From CAMDTE01 sp964504345 (GTDB lineage: Bacteria; Bacteroidota; Bacteroidia; Flavobacteriales; Schleiferiaceae): a DNA stretch of 64,000 bases. Position 1 is the first letter of the stretch. The number at the start of each line of letters is the position of its first letter. Below are positions 18,921 to 26,699 of this stretch, piece after piece. The notes below the pieces were generated by a model. The model did no database searches and had not been told where the DNA came from. It saw nothing but the letters and a program-made list of their open reading frames with translations. The stretch covers positions 23,827-87,826 of the forward strand of contig CAZDDX010000007.1 of the NCBI GenBank assembly GCA_964504345.1, written 5' to 3'. The position numbers and the translations under genes are program-made.

Positions 18921-20201
18921 TTAATAGTGGCATTTACCGCATTCCAAACCACCGATCTTGTCCACGGTGATCTTCTCGCCTTGGTACTTGGCCTTCAGTT
19001 TGTCGTGCATTTCGGCGTAGTAACCGTTGGATTCCGTTTTAACCTCGGTCTCGCGGTGGCAGTTGATGCACCACCCCATGGTCAATTCGGAGTACTGGTA
19101 CACCTCGTCCATGGTTTCTACCGGGCCGTGGCACGTTTGACACTCAACACCACCCGCCGTAACGTGCTGTGCGTGATTGAAGTAGGCCAAGTCCGGCAAG
19201 TTGTGGATGCGTACCCATTTGATGGGCTTTTCTTCGTAGCCTTCCGTGTAGGCGCGCTTTTCAGGATCCCAACCGATGGCCTCGTAAATTTTCGCGATTT
19301 CCGGAGAACGCTCGCCACCGTACTTCAGTTGACCGGTGGTGGAATCTGTAATTTCCGAACCGTCGATGTACATGTGGCAGTTCATGCAAACGTTCGCGGA
19401 AGGAATTCCGCTGTGCTTGCTGTGACGCGCTGAGGAGTGGCAGTAGTTGCAGTCCACCTTGTTTTGTCCGGCGTGTACTTTGTGGGAGAACGCAATCGGC
19501 TGGTGCGGCTGGTAGTTCTGTTCCACGCCAACGCCCATCAGGAAGCTGTACAGAGCTTGCAAGAACCACAAAACCAAAACAATGGTGGCAAACGTCATGA
19601 AGCGCTTGTTGCGGATGAGAAGTTTGGTGAAGCCGTCCAAATCTTCGCGCAAGTTGGTGGGCTGTTCGCCGTTAACTTGCTTCAAAGTATTCCGGATGCG
19701 AAGCAAAAGCACCACAAAAAGGGTCAGGAACGACGCCAGGATGATCAAGGTCAGCAGTGAATTGTCTTCTGCAGGAGCTGCTGCAGCCGTTGCGCCAGCC
19801 GCCGGGGCTGCACCCGCAGCGGGAGCGTCACCTGCATCCGTGTAGGCGATAATGTTGCGGATATCGTCGTCGGAGAGTGCTGGGAAATTGGTCATGACCG
19901 AACCGCCGTACTCCGCAAAAATGGCGTTGGCGTCCGCATCCCCACTCGCCCGAAGGGCTGCGTTGTCGCGAATCCAGAGGATCAGCCACTGCTCGGAACG
20001 TCGTTGAGACACCCCGGCCAGGGCAGGCCCCACCAATTTCTTGTCGAGTTTGTGGCAGGACGCGCAGTTCTGCTTAAACAGTTTTTTGCCGAGTTCGAGG
20101 TCAGCTTCGGCTTGGGCCGAAAAGCCTAACGAAGTGAAAGCCAGTACTGTGAACAGTAACAAGCCCGCAAATCGGCGGAGGGAAGAGGCGTTTTGCTTCA
20201 T
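18921..20201 (-). CDS. actA: Alternative complex III subunit ActA, multiheme cytochrome c with extra N-terminal monoheme domain
   Basis: This encodes 426 residues from MKQNASSLRR, which begins a signal peptide; an ATG six codons upstream is possible. Six CxxCH motifs are present: CASCH (46-50) in an N-terminal class I cytochrome c domain, then CNYCH, CMNCH, CQTCH, CINCH and CGKCH in the pentaheme domain that defines ActA. Between them lie an Ala-rich linker (about 128-148) and two hydrophobic segments (about 152-173 and 203-222), placing the heme domains on the same periplasmic side. The C-terminus is the last heme motif plus one Tyr. First gene of the act-cox operon. Confidence 0.95.
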   Translation of the reverse strand: MKQNASSLRRFAGLLLFTVLAFTSLGFSAQAEADLELGKKLFKQNCASCHKLDKKLVGPALAGVSQRRSEQWLILWIRDNAALRASGDADANAIFAEYGGSVMTNFPALSDDDIRNIIAYTDAGDAPAAGAAPAAGATAAAAPAEDNSLLTLIILASFLTLFVVLLLRIRNTLKQVNGEQPTNLREDLDGFTKLLIRNKRFMTFATIVLVLWFLQALYSFLMGVGVEQNYQPHQPIAFSHKVHAGQNKVDCNYCHSSARHSKHSGIPSANVCMNCHMYIDGSEITDSTTGQLKYGGERSPEIAKIYEAIGWDPEKRAYTEGYEEKPIKWVRIHNLPDLAYFNHAQHVTAGGVECQTCHGPVETMDEVYQYSELTMGWCINCHRETEVKTESNGYYAEMHDKLKAKYQGEKITVDKIGGLECGKCHY

Positions 20202-20236
20202 AAATGTTGCCTGGGGCATCGTTCAACCAAACGGGG

Positions 20237-20244
20237 CAAAATTA
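20237..20244 (-). promoter_or_regulatory. Candidate -7 box (TAATTTTG) of the act-cox operon
   Basis: A perfect TAnnTTTG element 35 nt before the actA ATG in the 156-bp divergent gap. No clear -33 TTG at the usual distance. Confidence 0.55.
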
Positions 20245-20345
20245 ATTCACAAACAGGCCTTTTCCGCCCATCTGCTGTGGCTTTTTCTAATTTATACACA
20301 TTCTAAATAAGGGCTGGACAATGATCCCCAGGCATCAAATTATCC

Positions 20346-20353
20346 TATCTTCG
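20346..20353 (+). promoter_or_regulatory. -7 box (TATCTTCG) of the SPOR-domain gene
   Basis: A TAnnTTCG element four nt before the ATG at 20358, so the mRNA is expected to be leaderless. Confidence 0.6.
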
Positions 20354-20357
20354 TATC

Positions 20358-20771
20358 ATGCGCAGTATCACTTTTGTACGGGTAGTTTTTATGGGTTTCA
20401 CGCTTGGTCTCAGCGCGGAAGTTGTTGCGCAAAATTTGGACAGCGCTTGGACGCGGTATGCGGCACTGCCGGAGGTTCAAAAAGCGTGTAAGCCGGGCCC
20501 AATGGCCTACCGCATTCAGTTGTTTAGTGGGTCGCGCACCGACGCCCTCGCCTTGCGCAACCAGGCCCGAGCGTTGGTACCAGACTCCAATGCAACAATG
20601 CAGTTTGACGCTCCGTACTTCAAGGTATACGCCGGAGTGTATACGTACCGAATGCAAGCGGAACGCCACCTCCCCGCCTGGCGTCTTCTTTTTCCAGGGG
20701 CCTTTGTGGTGGAAACGCCCATTCGACGGAGCAGCATCCCCAAAGAGCGTTTGCGATCCAAACCCAACTAA
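20358..20771 (+). CDS. Secreted SPOR-domain protein
   Basis: This encodes 137 residues. A signal peptide (residues 1-24, cleaved near VVAQN) is followed by a short linker with a KACKPG segment. A SPOR-like fold spans about residues 48-120: YRIQLFSGSR forms the first strand, and FKVYAGVYTYRMQAERHL with the later FPGAFVVET strand forms the rest. SPOR domains bind peptidoglycan lacking stem peptides, so this may be a periplasmic cell-wall-binding protein; the class in Bacteroidota is small and of unknown specific role. It stands alone between the divergent act operon and a convergent thioredoxin operon. Confidence 0.8.
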   Translation: MRSITFVRVVFMGFTLGLSAEVVAQNLDSAWTRYAALPEVQKACKPGPMAYRIQLFSGSRTDALALRNQARALVPDSNATMQFDAPYFKVYAGVYTYRMQAERHLPAWRLLFPGAFVVETPIRRSSIPKERLRSKPN

Positions 20772-20774
20772 ATA

Positions 20775-20810
20775 ATAAAGGGTCGCCCGCATCCGGACGA
20801 CCCTTTAGAA
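20775..20810. terminator. Bidirectional intrinsic terminator
   Basis: A 9-bp stem AAAGGGTCG/CGACCCTTT (20777-20785 with 20798-20806) between the SPOR gene and the convergent thioredoxin gene. On the minus strand it is followed by a TTTATTATTT stretch. Confidence 0.75.
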
Positions 20811-20828
20811 TCTCAGTGGCTCGTGCAA

Positions 20829-21140
20829 TCAAACTGCATCCAGGTGTGGCTTCAAGATGCTCGCCAACTGGGCCGCAGAAAGCGCTCCGGACTGGCGCCA
20901 AGTGGGTTCTCCGTTCTTGAATAAAATCAAAGTGGGAACCCCCTGCACCTGCAGCGCTCCCGCCAATTGTGGATTTTGGTCCACATCGATCTTAATGACT
21001 TTTACCCGGCCGGTATGTTCCTTGGCGAATACTTCCAGCTGCGGGGCCAGCGCCTTGCACGGTCCGCACCACGTAGCAAAAAAGTCCACCAAAACGGGCG
21101 TGGGTCCGGAAATGAGCTCCCCAAAAGATCCTGTTGCCAT
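20829..21140 (-). CDS. trxA: Thioredoxin
   Basis: This encodes 103 residues, a standard cytoplasmic thioredoxin without signal peptide. DFFATWCGPCKALAP (Cys25, Cys28) is the redox site and GVPTLILFKNGE holds the cis-proline. It reduces protein disulfides. It is the last gene of an operon after two rhodanese genes (20 bp after the second), which suggests a link to sulfur transfer or thiol homeostasis. Confidence 0.92.
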   Translation of the reverse strand: MATGSFGELISGPTPVLVDFFATWCGPCKALAPQLEVFAKEHTGRVKVIKIDVDQNPQLAGALQVQGVPTLILFKNGEPTWRQSGALSAAQLASILKPHLDAV

Positions 21141-21160
21141 GTTGCGCGATGCTTTAAAGG

Positions 21161-21823
21161 TTACTTAACGGTTTTCTTGCCTTGGGCTTCCCAGGCGAGA
21201 ATGCCTCCGGATAAATGGACGGCTTTTTTGAAACCCAGCGCTTTGGCTTTGCTCAAAGCCTGACCGCTTCGACCGCCGGAACGGCAGTACAGGTACAGGG
21301 GGGCGTTTTTGTCCAAAGCCGCCAAACGCTTTTCGAAGTCGGGACTGTAAATGTCTACGTTGACGGCGCCGGGCAGATGCCCTGCGGCAAATTCTGCGGG
21401 GGTGCGCACGTCCACCAATTGACCTTTCGTTTGCAGGGATTTCTCAAAAACGGCAGGTGACTGGTCCGCGGTAGACGTACTCTGCGCACAGGCGGTTTGA
21501 CCCAACCCCAGCGTAACCAGTAGGGCCAAGGCCAACAAACGCGTCCACGGACCGGCGTTGTGAACTTGGTACCCCTGGCCTTTCAGGATTGACGCCGCTT
21601 GGGCGGAACGCATGCCGGAAGCACAGCAAACCACCACGGTTTGGTCTTTTTTTACCTTTTTCTCCACCTCGGACAGGTTGTTCAAAGGGATGTTGAGCGC
21701 CTTGGGGGCGTGTCCACCTTGAAATTCGCCGGGCGTACGAACATCCACCACGATGGCGCCGTCGGCCACCAACTGCTTGTAGTCCACTCCCGGACCCATG
21801 AGCTTCTTGAAAAATCCAAACAC
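21161..21823 (-). CDS. Tandem rhodanese protein joined through an internal signal-like segment
   Basis: This encodes 220 residues from a GTG giving MFGFFKKLM; a TTG three codons upstream is an alternative. Domain 1 (about 12-92) has DVRTPGEF and the loop VVCCASGMRS with catalytic Cys67. Domain 2 (about 122-215) has DVRTPAEFAAGHLPG and LYCRSGGRSGQ with catalytic Cys180. Both keep the active-site loop, so both could transfer sulfane sulfur. Between them, residues 95-115 (LLALALLVTLGLGQTAC) look exactly like a signal peptide core followed by Cys112 and an A-C-A cleavage motif. This suggests that a cytoplasmic rhodanese gene and an exported rhodanese gene were joined, or that the product is a membrane protein with one domain on each side. 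It starts 9 bp after the preceding rhodanese stop. Confidence 0.85.
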   Translation of the reverse strand: MFGFFKKLMGPGVDYKQLVADGAIVVDVRTPGEFQGGHAPKALNIPLNNLSEVEKKVKKDQTVVVCCASGMRSAQAASILKGQGYQVHNAGPWTRLLALALLVTLGLGQTACAQSTSTADQSPAVFEKSLQTKGQLVDVRTPAEFAAGHLPGAVNVDIYSPDFEKRLAALDKNAPLYLYCRSGGRSGQALSKAKALGFKKAVHLSGGILAWEAQGKKTVK

Positions 21824-21832
21824 GGCCGCCAA

Positions 21833-22105
21833 TTACATTTTGTGAATCTGAACGTCGGTCCAGCCGCCGCCGTTGTACAGGCCTTCAATGCCGTGGGACT
21901 CCAAGAACATCTTGGCCTGGCCGCTGCGGTTGCCGCTGGCACAGCACAGGATGATGGGGCGCGAGAGGGCGTTGATTTCTTCCACGAGATCCGGTATGGT
22001 TTGCAACGGCATGTTGATGGAGCCCGGCACGTGGCCCATGGAGAACTCGCCTTCCGAACGTACGTCGATGATGGTGGCCTTGGGGTCGTTGATGATTTCG
22101 TTCAT
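21833..22105 (-). CDS. Single-domain rhodanese
   Basis: This encodes 90 residues from MNEIINDPKAT. The upstream in-frame TTG lies inside the -7 box, so it cannot be the start. The rhodanese fold has DVRSEGEFSMGHVPG and an active-site loop LCCASGNRSGQ, and ends with the NGGGW motif common to small cytoplasmic rhodaneses. It probably transfers or detoxifies sulfane sulfur. It is the first gene of the rhodanese-rhodanese-thioredoxin operon. Confidence 0.9.
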   Translation of the reverse strand: MNEIINDPKATIIDVRSEGEFSMGHVPGSINMPLQTIPDLVEEINALSRPIILCCASGNRSGQAKMFLESHGIEGLYNGGGWTDVQIHKM

Positions 22106-22135
22106 GATTGGAGCAGTATTGATTCGATTACGGTG

Positions 22136-22143
22136 CAAAAGTA
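22136..22143 (-). promoter_or_regulatory. -7 box (TACTTTTG) of the rhodanese-thioredoxin operon
   Basis: A perfect TAnnTTTG element 30 nt before the ATG at 22105. The transcription start is expected near 22131. Confidence 0.65.
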
Positions 22144-22164
22144 CGGGTGCAGTAGGTGGCGCGA

Positions 22165-22180
22165 AGTGACTGAAGTCACG
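22165..22180. promoter_or_regulatory. GTGA-N6-TCAC palindrome, candidate CRP/FNR-family operator
   Basis: A 14-bp inverted repeat GTGACTGAAGTCAC (22166-22179), matching the core half-sites of CRP/FNR-family regulators. Its centre lies about 41 bp upstream of the predicted start of the rhodanese operon, the class II activator position. It also lies 14 bp past the S9 peptidase stop codon, so a weak hairpin role cannot be excluded. Confidence 0.45.
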
Positions 22181-22192
22181 GCGGAGGACCGG

Positions 22193-24946
22193 TCAACGGG
22201 ATGCCGGACGCTTATTCTTTTCCAGAGCCGGTTGGCCGTTGGTCATCCAAGCGGGAGCCGGACGCCCCAGGAGGTAGTGGTCAAAAAATTGCTGCATGCG
22301 CACGGTGAGGTCGACCCGGTTGGGCCGCTCCGTGAGGTTGTGGTCTTCGCCGTTGTACACCAGCATCCACACGGGCAGTTCGTTCCGACGCAAGGCCATA
22401 AACAGCTCAATTCCTTGGGTGTAGGGCACTGCCCCATCTTTGTCGTTGTGCATGATCAGCAACGGGGTGCGCACTTGGTTGGCAAAGAAGACGGGTGAAT
22501 TGTCCAGGTAGCGTTGACGGTCTTCCCATAGGGTTTTGCCCAACCGACTCTGGGTGCGCTCGTACTGGAACTGTCGGGACATTCCGGAACCGTAACGGAT
22601 GCCGCCGTAGGCGCTGGTCATGTTGGACACCGGGGCGCCGGCCATGGCACAAACGTACCGATTGGTCTGGGTGATGAGGTAGGCCGTTTGGTAACCGCCC
22701 CAGCTCTGTCCCTGAAGTCCCATGCGTTTGGAGTCCAAACGTTTGTCCGCTACTAGGGCCGCGTCCACTCCCGCGTTGATGCAGGTGAGCGCACTGGGAC
22801 CGGGCTTGCCGATTTCGTAGGCAATGTCCGGAATGAACACAGCGTATCCCCTGCTCACGAAGTACGGAATATTGACCGTAGACGCGGAGGGAGCCGGTGG
22901 GCGGTACCGATGTAAATCGTCCGAATTGCGTTCGTAGAAATACACCACCAACGGTAATGAAGCTGGGGCCGAAGCCGCCCCGCGCGGCGTGAAAAGCAAA
23001 CCCTCCAACTTCTGGCCCAAGGCGTGGTAAGTCACCAACCGAGCTTCCGGCCAGCCAAAATCATTTTGCTGGGCGTTCAAGGCCGTTACGGCAACCGGTG
23101 CCGCTTTGGGCTTGGTTACGTGCCATAAATTGGCAGATTCGCGCACGGACTCACGTCGGAAAACCAATGCCGAGCCGGTTTTGGACGCTGCCGCGGCGGT
23201 GTAGCTGTGCGGGCCATAGACCAACGTATCCCAGGTTTGGGTGCGGTAGTTGAACCAGCCGTAACCGGAAGATTTAGTGGGTTCGTGGAACCAGGACACC
23301 AGCCACGGCGTCTCTTCCAAGTAGCGCTGTTCCGGACGTTCCAACAAGACGCGCCAACGGGTTTCAGACGCTCGGCCCTTGCCGCCGGTGAGGCAGTATG
23401 GTTTACGTTGGCCCGACGGATCACAGGCCCACAGATCGTAGGCGTCGTACACCACCATCAGGCTATCTTTCCGCGTAAATCCCCCTACCCCATATGCATC
23501 TGGAAAAGTGGGCAGGTCGTGCTCTTCGTCGTAGAGCGGTGTGCGAATGCCGGCAGAAACCAAACGCAAGGTTGAATCCGCCAAGTTCCACGCGCGGTAC
23601 TGCCGTTCCCGAGGATCCCACGCAAACGCGTAGCGGCCGGACGGACTGATGCGCGGCGTTTCCAACATCCCTTGCCCCAGCGGAACGGTGCGTCCGGACG
23701 CCAAATTAAAGGCTTGAGCGTTGCGAGGCACCGGGGTTTCGTAGGTGCTTTGCCACTCGTAGGGGGTATTGTCCACACGAACGGCCCAATCGGAAAATCC
23801 CTGTGCGTTGTAGCGCGCTTCCCGCCAATCGGGCGTTTCCACCGCCCGAAAGCTGTAGTTGGCCAGGGAGAGCCGGCCTTGAAGGGTGCGCTTCTCGTCT
23901 TCCTTTTTGTTGATCAGCTGCACCGTTTGAATTTGCGGATCGCGCCACCCCCAGATGTCCAGGGAGAATTTCTCCTCGTCCAAAAGCGTGTCTTTCTCCG
24001 CAGCCTTGGGGACGGGTCTGTAGCCCAAAAGGAGCCAGCGCTCATTGTCCGTAAAAACCAAAGCTTGGTGAGGCGAAGGCTCGTGCAGCGGCGGCAAGTT
24101 GGCATATCCGGACTCCAGCCAAACTTTCGTTTTTCCCGCAGTGTGCCCGCTTAACTTGTACCGACGAACCAATGCTTTTGCCGTGTCCGCAGTGTGCACC
24201 CAAGCCAAGTGGGTGCCTTTGGGATGCACCGCAAGCTGCGCAACTTCTTCCATACCCTGATCCAAGAGGGTCCAGCCGGCGGGCGTCCAACGCCAAACCT
24301 TGGCCGTGCCCTTTCCCTTGCCCAGCTTGGCCTGCCAAACGAGTAATACGGCCGCATCGTCTGCCCAAACAAACGATTTGGCGCGGGCCAAGGTGTCCGT
24401 TTTTCCACTGGACAAATTCCGAACGTATAGGGTGTTTCCCTCCGGTTTTTTGGGGTCCTTCTTCTTGCCTGGCGTGTAGGGTACCGCTGTCCAGGCCACA
24501 ACGCCTTGTGCATTTTTGGGAAAGGAGCAAGCTTGGGCACGACCAAGGGTATCCACCTTACGAGAGGTTAAATCCACCAAGGCATAATGCGCTTTGGGCA
24601 GGTCCTCCGCTTTGACTTTGTCTTTCTTGAGTTGCCGAATTTTGGAGGCTGGCGCGGGAATGCGCACCAAGGCGCGCTGGCTCAGTGCGTCAAAACGCAC
24701 CCAATCTGCCCGGGTTAAGGACCACTTTTGACCGGTAGACGCTGCGTAGAAGACCACGCGTGCATCCCCTACCTGCGGGGAAACGACGGCGGCCGCGTAG
24801 CGGCCGTCTGGAGAAAGTTCGGAAAGGGTGATTCTCTCCCAACCGTCAAAATCAGACGGCTGCAAGACCTTTTGGCTCCAAGCAGGGAAAGCCCCCAGGG
24901 TGAGCCCCAGTAAAACAAGAAAAACGACGATTTTACCCTTTCGCAT
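22193..24946 (-). CDS. Secreted S9-family prolyl oligopeptidase-like serine peptidase
   Basis: This encodes 917 residues. A signal peptide (cleaved near AWSQK) is followed by a long beta-propeller region (about 30-640) and a C-terminal alpha/beta-hydrolase domain. The catalytic triad is visible as Ser748 in GQSWGGYQ, Asp837 in NDKDGAVP and His869 in GEDHNLTE. This matches the large S9 peptidases of Bacteroidota, which cleave peptides in the periplasm. No T9SS domain is present. It begins 9 bp after yebC and probably shares its transcript; the pairing has no obvious functional meaning. Confidence 0.9.
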   Translation of the reverse strand: MRKGKIVVFLVLLGLTLGAFPAWSQKVLQPSDFDGWERITLSELSPDGRYAAAVVSPQVGDARVVFYAASTGQKWSLTRADWVRFDALSQRALVRIPAPASKIRQLKKDKVKAEDLPKAHYALVDLTSRKVDTLGRAQACSFPKNAQGVVAWTAVPYTPGKKKDPKKPEGNTLYVRNLSSGKTDTLARAKSFVWADDAAVLLVWQAKLGKGKGTAKVWRWTPAGWTLLDQGMEEVAQLAVHPKGTHLAWVHTADTAKALVRRYKLSGHTAGKTKVWLESGYANLPPLHEPSPHQALVFTDNERWLLLGYRPVPKAAEKDTLLDEEKFSLDIWGWRDPQIQTVQLINKKEDEKRTLQGRLSLANYSFRAVETPDWREARYNAQGFSDWAVRVDNTPYEWQSTYETPVPRNAQAFNLASGRTVPLGQGMLETPRISPSGRYAFAWDPRERQYRAWNLADSTLRLVSAGIRTPLYDEEHDLPTFPDAYGVGGFTRKDSLMVVYDAYDLWACDPSGQRKPYCLTGGKGRASETRWRVLLERPEQRYLEETPWLVSWFHEPTKSSGYGWFNYRTQTWDTLVYGPHSYTAAAASKTGSALVFRRESVRESANLWHVTKPKAAPVAVTALNAQQNDFGWPEARLVTYHALGQKLEGLLFTPRGAASAPASLPLVVYFYERNSDDLHRYRPPAPSASTVNIPYFVSRGYAVFIPDIAYEIGKPGPSALTCINAGVDAALVADKRLDSKRMGLQGQSWGGYQTAYLITQTNRYVCAMAGAPVSNMTSAYGGIRYGSGMSRQFQYERTQSRLGKTLWEDRQRYLDNSPVFFANQVRTPLLIMHNDKDGAVPYTQGIELFMALRRNELPVWMLVYNGEDHNLTERPNRVDLTVRMQQFFDHYLLGRPAPAWMTNGQPALEKNKRPASR

Positions 24947-24955
24947 GCGCCGAAG

Positions 24956-25687
24956 TTACGCAACCACCATCGTATGGTAAACGGCTTGCACGTCTTCGTC
25001 CTCCTCTAATTTTTCAATCAACTTCTCTACGTCTGCAGCGGCTGCGGCATCCAAAGTCTTAGTATCCATAGGAATACGCTCAAATCCAGAGCTCAAAACC
25101 TCAATACCACGCTCTTCCAACGCACGTTGAATGGATCCAAACTCCTCAAACGGGGCAAACAAAACAAAGTGCTCCGTGCCCTTTTCTTCGTCCACTTCCG
25201 CAAAGACCTCCTCCACGCCGTAGTCGATCATTTCCAACTCAAAATCCTCCAAAGAAAGGTTCTTCTGATCGATTTTGAATTGGCACTTGCGCTCGAACAA
25301 GAACTCCACCGAACCGCTGGTTCCCAGCGAGCCGTTGCATTTGTTGAAGTACGAACGAACGTTCCCTACCGTGCGCGTTCCGTTGTCCGTGGCGGTCTCC
25401 ACCAACACGGCGATGCCATGGGGCGCGTAGCCCTCATACACCATCTCCTTGTAGTCCGCCTGGTCCTTGGAGGTGGCGCGCTTGATGGCCCGTTCCACGT
25501 TATCCTTGGGCATGTTGGCGTCGCGCGCGTTCTGCATCAACGCCTTCAACCGGCTGTTGGCCTCTGGATTGGGACCAGCCGCCTTCACGGCCATAATGAT
25601 GTCTTTGGAAATACGGGTGAACGTTTTGGCCATACTGGCCCAACGCTTCATCTTTCGGTTCTTACGGTATTCAAACGCGCGTCCCAT
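24956..25687 (-). CDS. YebC/PmpR family regulator/translation factor
   Basis: This encodes 243 residues, the usual length. The N-terminal MGRAFEYRKNRKMKRWASMAK is the Bacteroidota form of the YebC start, followed by KDNVERAIKRA and GYAPHGIAVLVETATDN, both family signatures. YebC proteins were described as transcription regulators and more recently implicated in relieving ribosome stalling. The C-terminus is acidic (EKLEEDEDVQ). A -7 box TAAATTTG lies 28 nt upstream. Confidence 0.94.
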   Translation of the reverse strand: MGRAFEYRKNRKMKRWASMAKTFTRISKDIIMAVKAAGPNPEANSRLKALMQNARDANMPKDNVERAIKRATSKDQADYKEMVYEGYAPHGIAVLVETATDNGTRTVGNVRSYFNKCNGSLGTSGSVEFLFERKCQFKIDQKNLSLEDFELEMIDYGVEEVFAEVDEEKGTEHFVLFAPFEEFGSIQRALEERGIEVLSSGFERIPMDTKTLDAAAAADVEKLIEKLEEDEDVQAVYHTMVVA

Positions 25688-25715
25688 GCTGAGGTCTTTA
25701 TCGGATAATCGGGTG

Positions 25716-25723
25716 CAAATTTA
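25716..25723 (-). promoter_or_regulatory. -7 box (TAAATTTG) of the yebC-S9 peptidase operon
   Basis: A perfect TAnnTTTG element overlapping the stop codon of korB and 28 nt before the yebC ATG. Confidence 0.6.
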
Positions 25724-26698
25724 CAACACTTCCCACGTGCGTCCACCCGCGAACATTTCGTCCAAGGTCGCAGCCGTTTCCGTGGATGGAAGGGCGGCAA
25801 CCGACTCCTCGTACACCGGTCTTTCTACCGCGTACAGCACGCCAAAAGGCCGAACTTCCCCGTGCATTTCAGCCAAAATTCCGGCCTTCACGCGGTCCGT
25901 TTCGTCGTGGATCCAGCAGTCTGAGGCGGACCAGGCTCCTTCCGTCAAATCGACGGTTCGCGGAACCAGGCCGTCCAAAATCAATCCCTGGGACTGGTTG
26001 GGACCAAAAAGCAGCGGCTGCCCGTGGACCACCGGTAAAAAATGCACGGCTTTTTCCTCCTTGTTGCTGAACACGTCGAAAGCGCCGTCGTGAAACACAT
26101 TGCAGTTCTGGTAGATTTCCACAAAGGCACTCCCCGCATGGCCGTGGGCGCGGTGCAACACGGTACGCAAGTGTTCGGGATCGCGATCGATACTTCTGGC
26201 GAGGAAGGTGGCGCCAGCGCCCAGCGCAAGAGCCGTCGGCACAAAAGGTTCATCCACGGCTCCCGTGGGACTGGACTTGGTGCGTTGCCCCACCCCGCTG
26301 GTGGGACTGTACTGCCCTTTGGTCAAGCCGTAAATTTCGTTGTTGAAGAGCAAAATGGGGGCCTTGACGTTGCGGCGCAGCAGATGAATCAAGTGATTCC
26401 CACCAATGGACAGCGCGTCGCCGTCGCCCGTTACCACCCAAACGTCCAAATCCGGACGGGTCATGCGCAATCCGGTCACCAGCGCCGGAGCCCGGCCGTG
26501 GATGCTGTGCACCCCGTACGTATTCACGTAGTACGGCATGCGGCTGGAGCAACCGATGCCGCTCACCACCACCGTTCGATCCGGGTCTGCATCCAGTTGG
26601 GCCAAAACCGTTAAAAACTGTTTCAGGATGGAGTAATCCCCGCAGCCGGGGCACCACCGCACGTCCTGATCCGAGGCATAATCGTTCGCGGTAGCCAT
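25721..26698 (-). CDS. korB: 2-oxoacid:ferredoxin oxidoreductase, beta subunit
   Basis: This encodes 325 residues from MATANDYAS, 1 bp after the alpha-subunit stop; an upstream ATG lies inside korA. It carries thiamine diphosphate and a [4Fe-4S] cluster. RWCPGCGDYS gives two cluster cysteines, GIGCSSRMPYY a third and IYQNCNVF a likely fourth; GDGDALSIGGNHLIHLLRRN is the Mg-thiamine diphosphate motif. With KorA it decarboxylates 2-oxoglutarate (or a related 2-oxoacid) to the CoA ester and passes electrons to ferredoxin, replacing the NAD-linked dehydrogenase. The exact substrate cannot be fixed from sequence alone. Confidence 0.93.
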   Translation of the reverse strand: MATANDYASDQDVRWCPGCGDYSILKQFLTVLAQLDADPDRTVVVSGIGCSSRMPYYVNTYGVHSIHGRAPALVTGLRMTRPDLDVWVVTGDGDALSIGGNHLIHLLRRNVKAPILLFNNEIYGLTKGQYSPTSGVGQRTKSSPTGAVDEPFVPTALALGAGATFLARSIDRDPEHLRTVLHRAHGHAGSAFVEIYQNCNVFHDGAFDVFSNKEEKAVHFLPVVHGQPLLFGPNQSQGLILDGLVPRTVDLTEGAWSASDCWIHDETDRVKAGILAEMHGEVRPFGVLYAVERPVYEESVAALPSTETAATLDEMFAGGRTWEVL

Positions 26699-26699
26699 T

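Noticed and set aside
22193..25687. A functional link between YebC and the S9 peptidase.
   Set aside because: They share a probable transcript (9-bp gap), but nothing in sequence ties their functions together.
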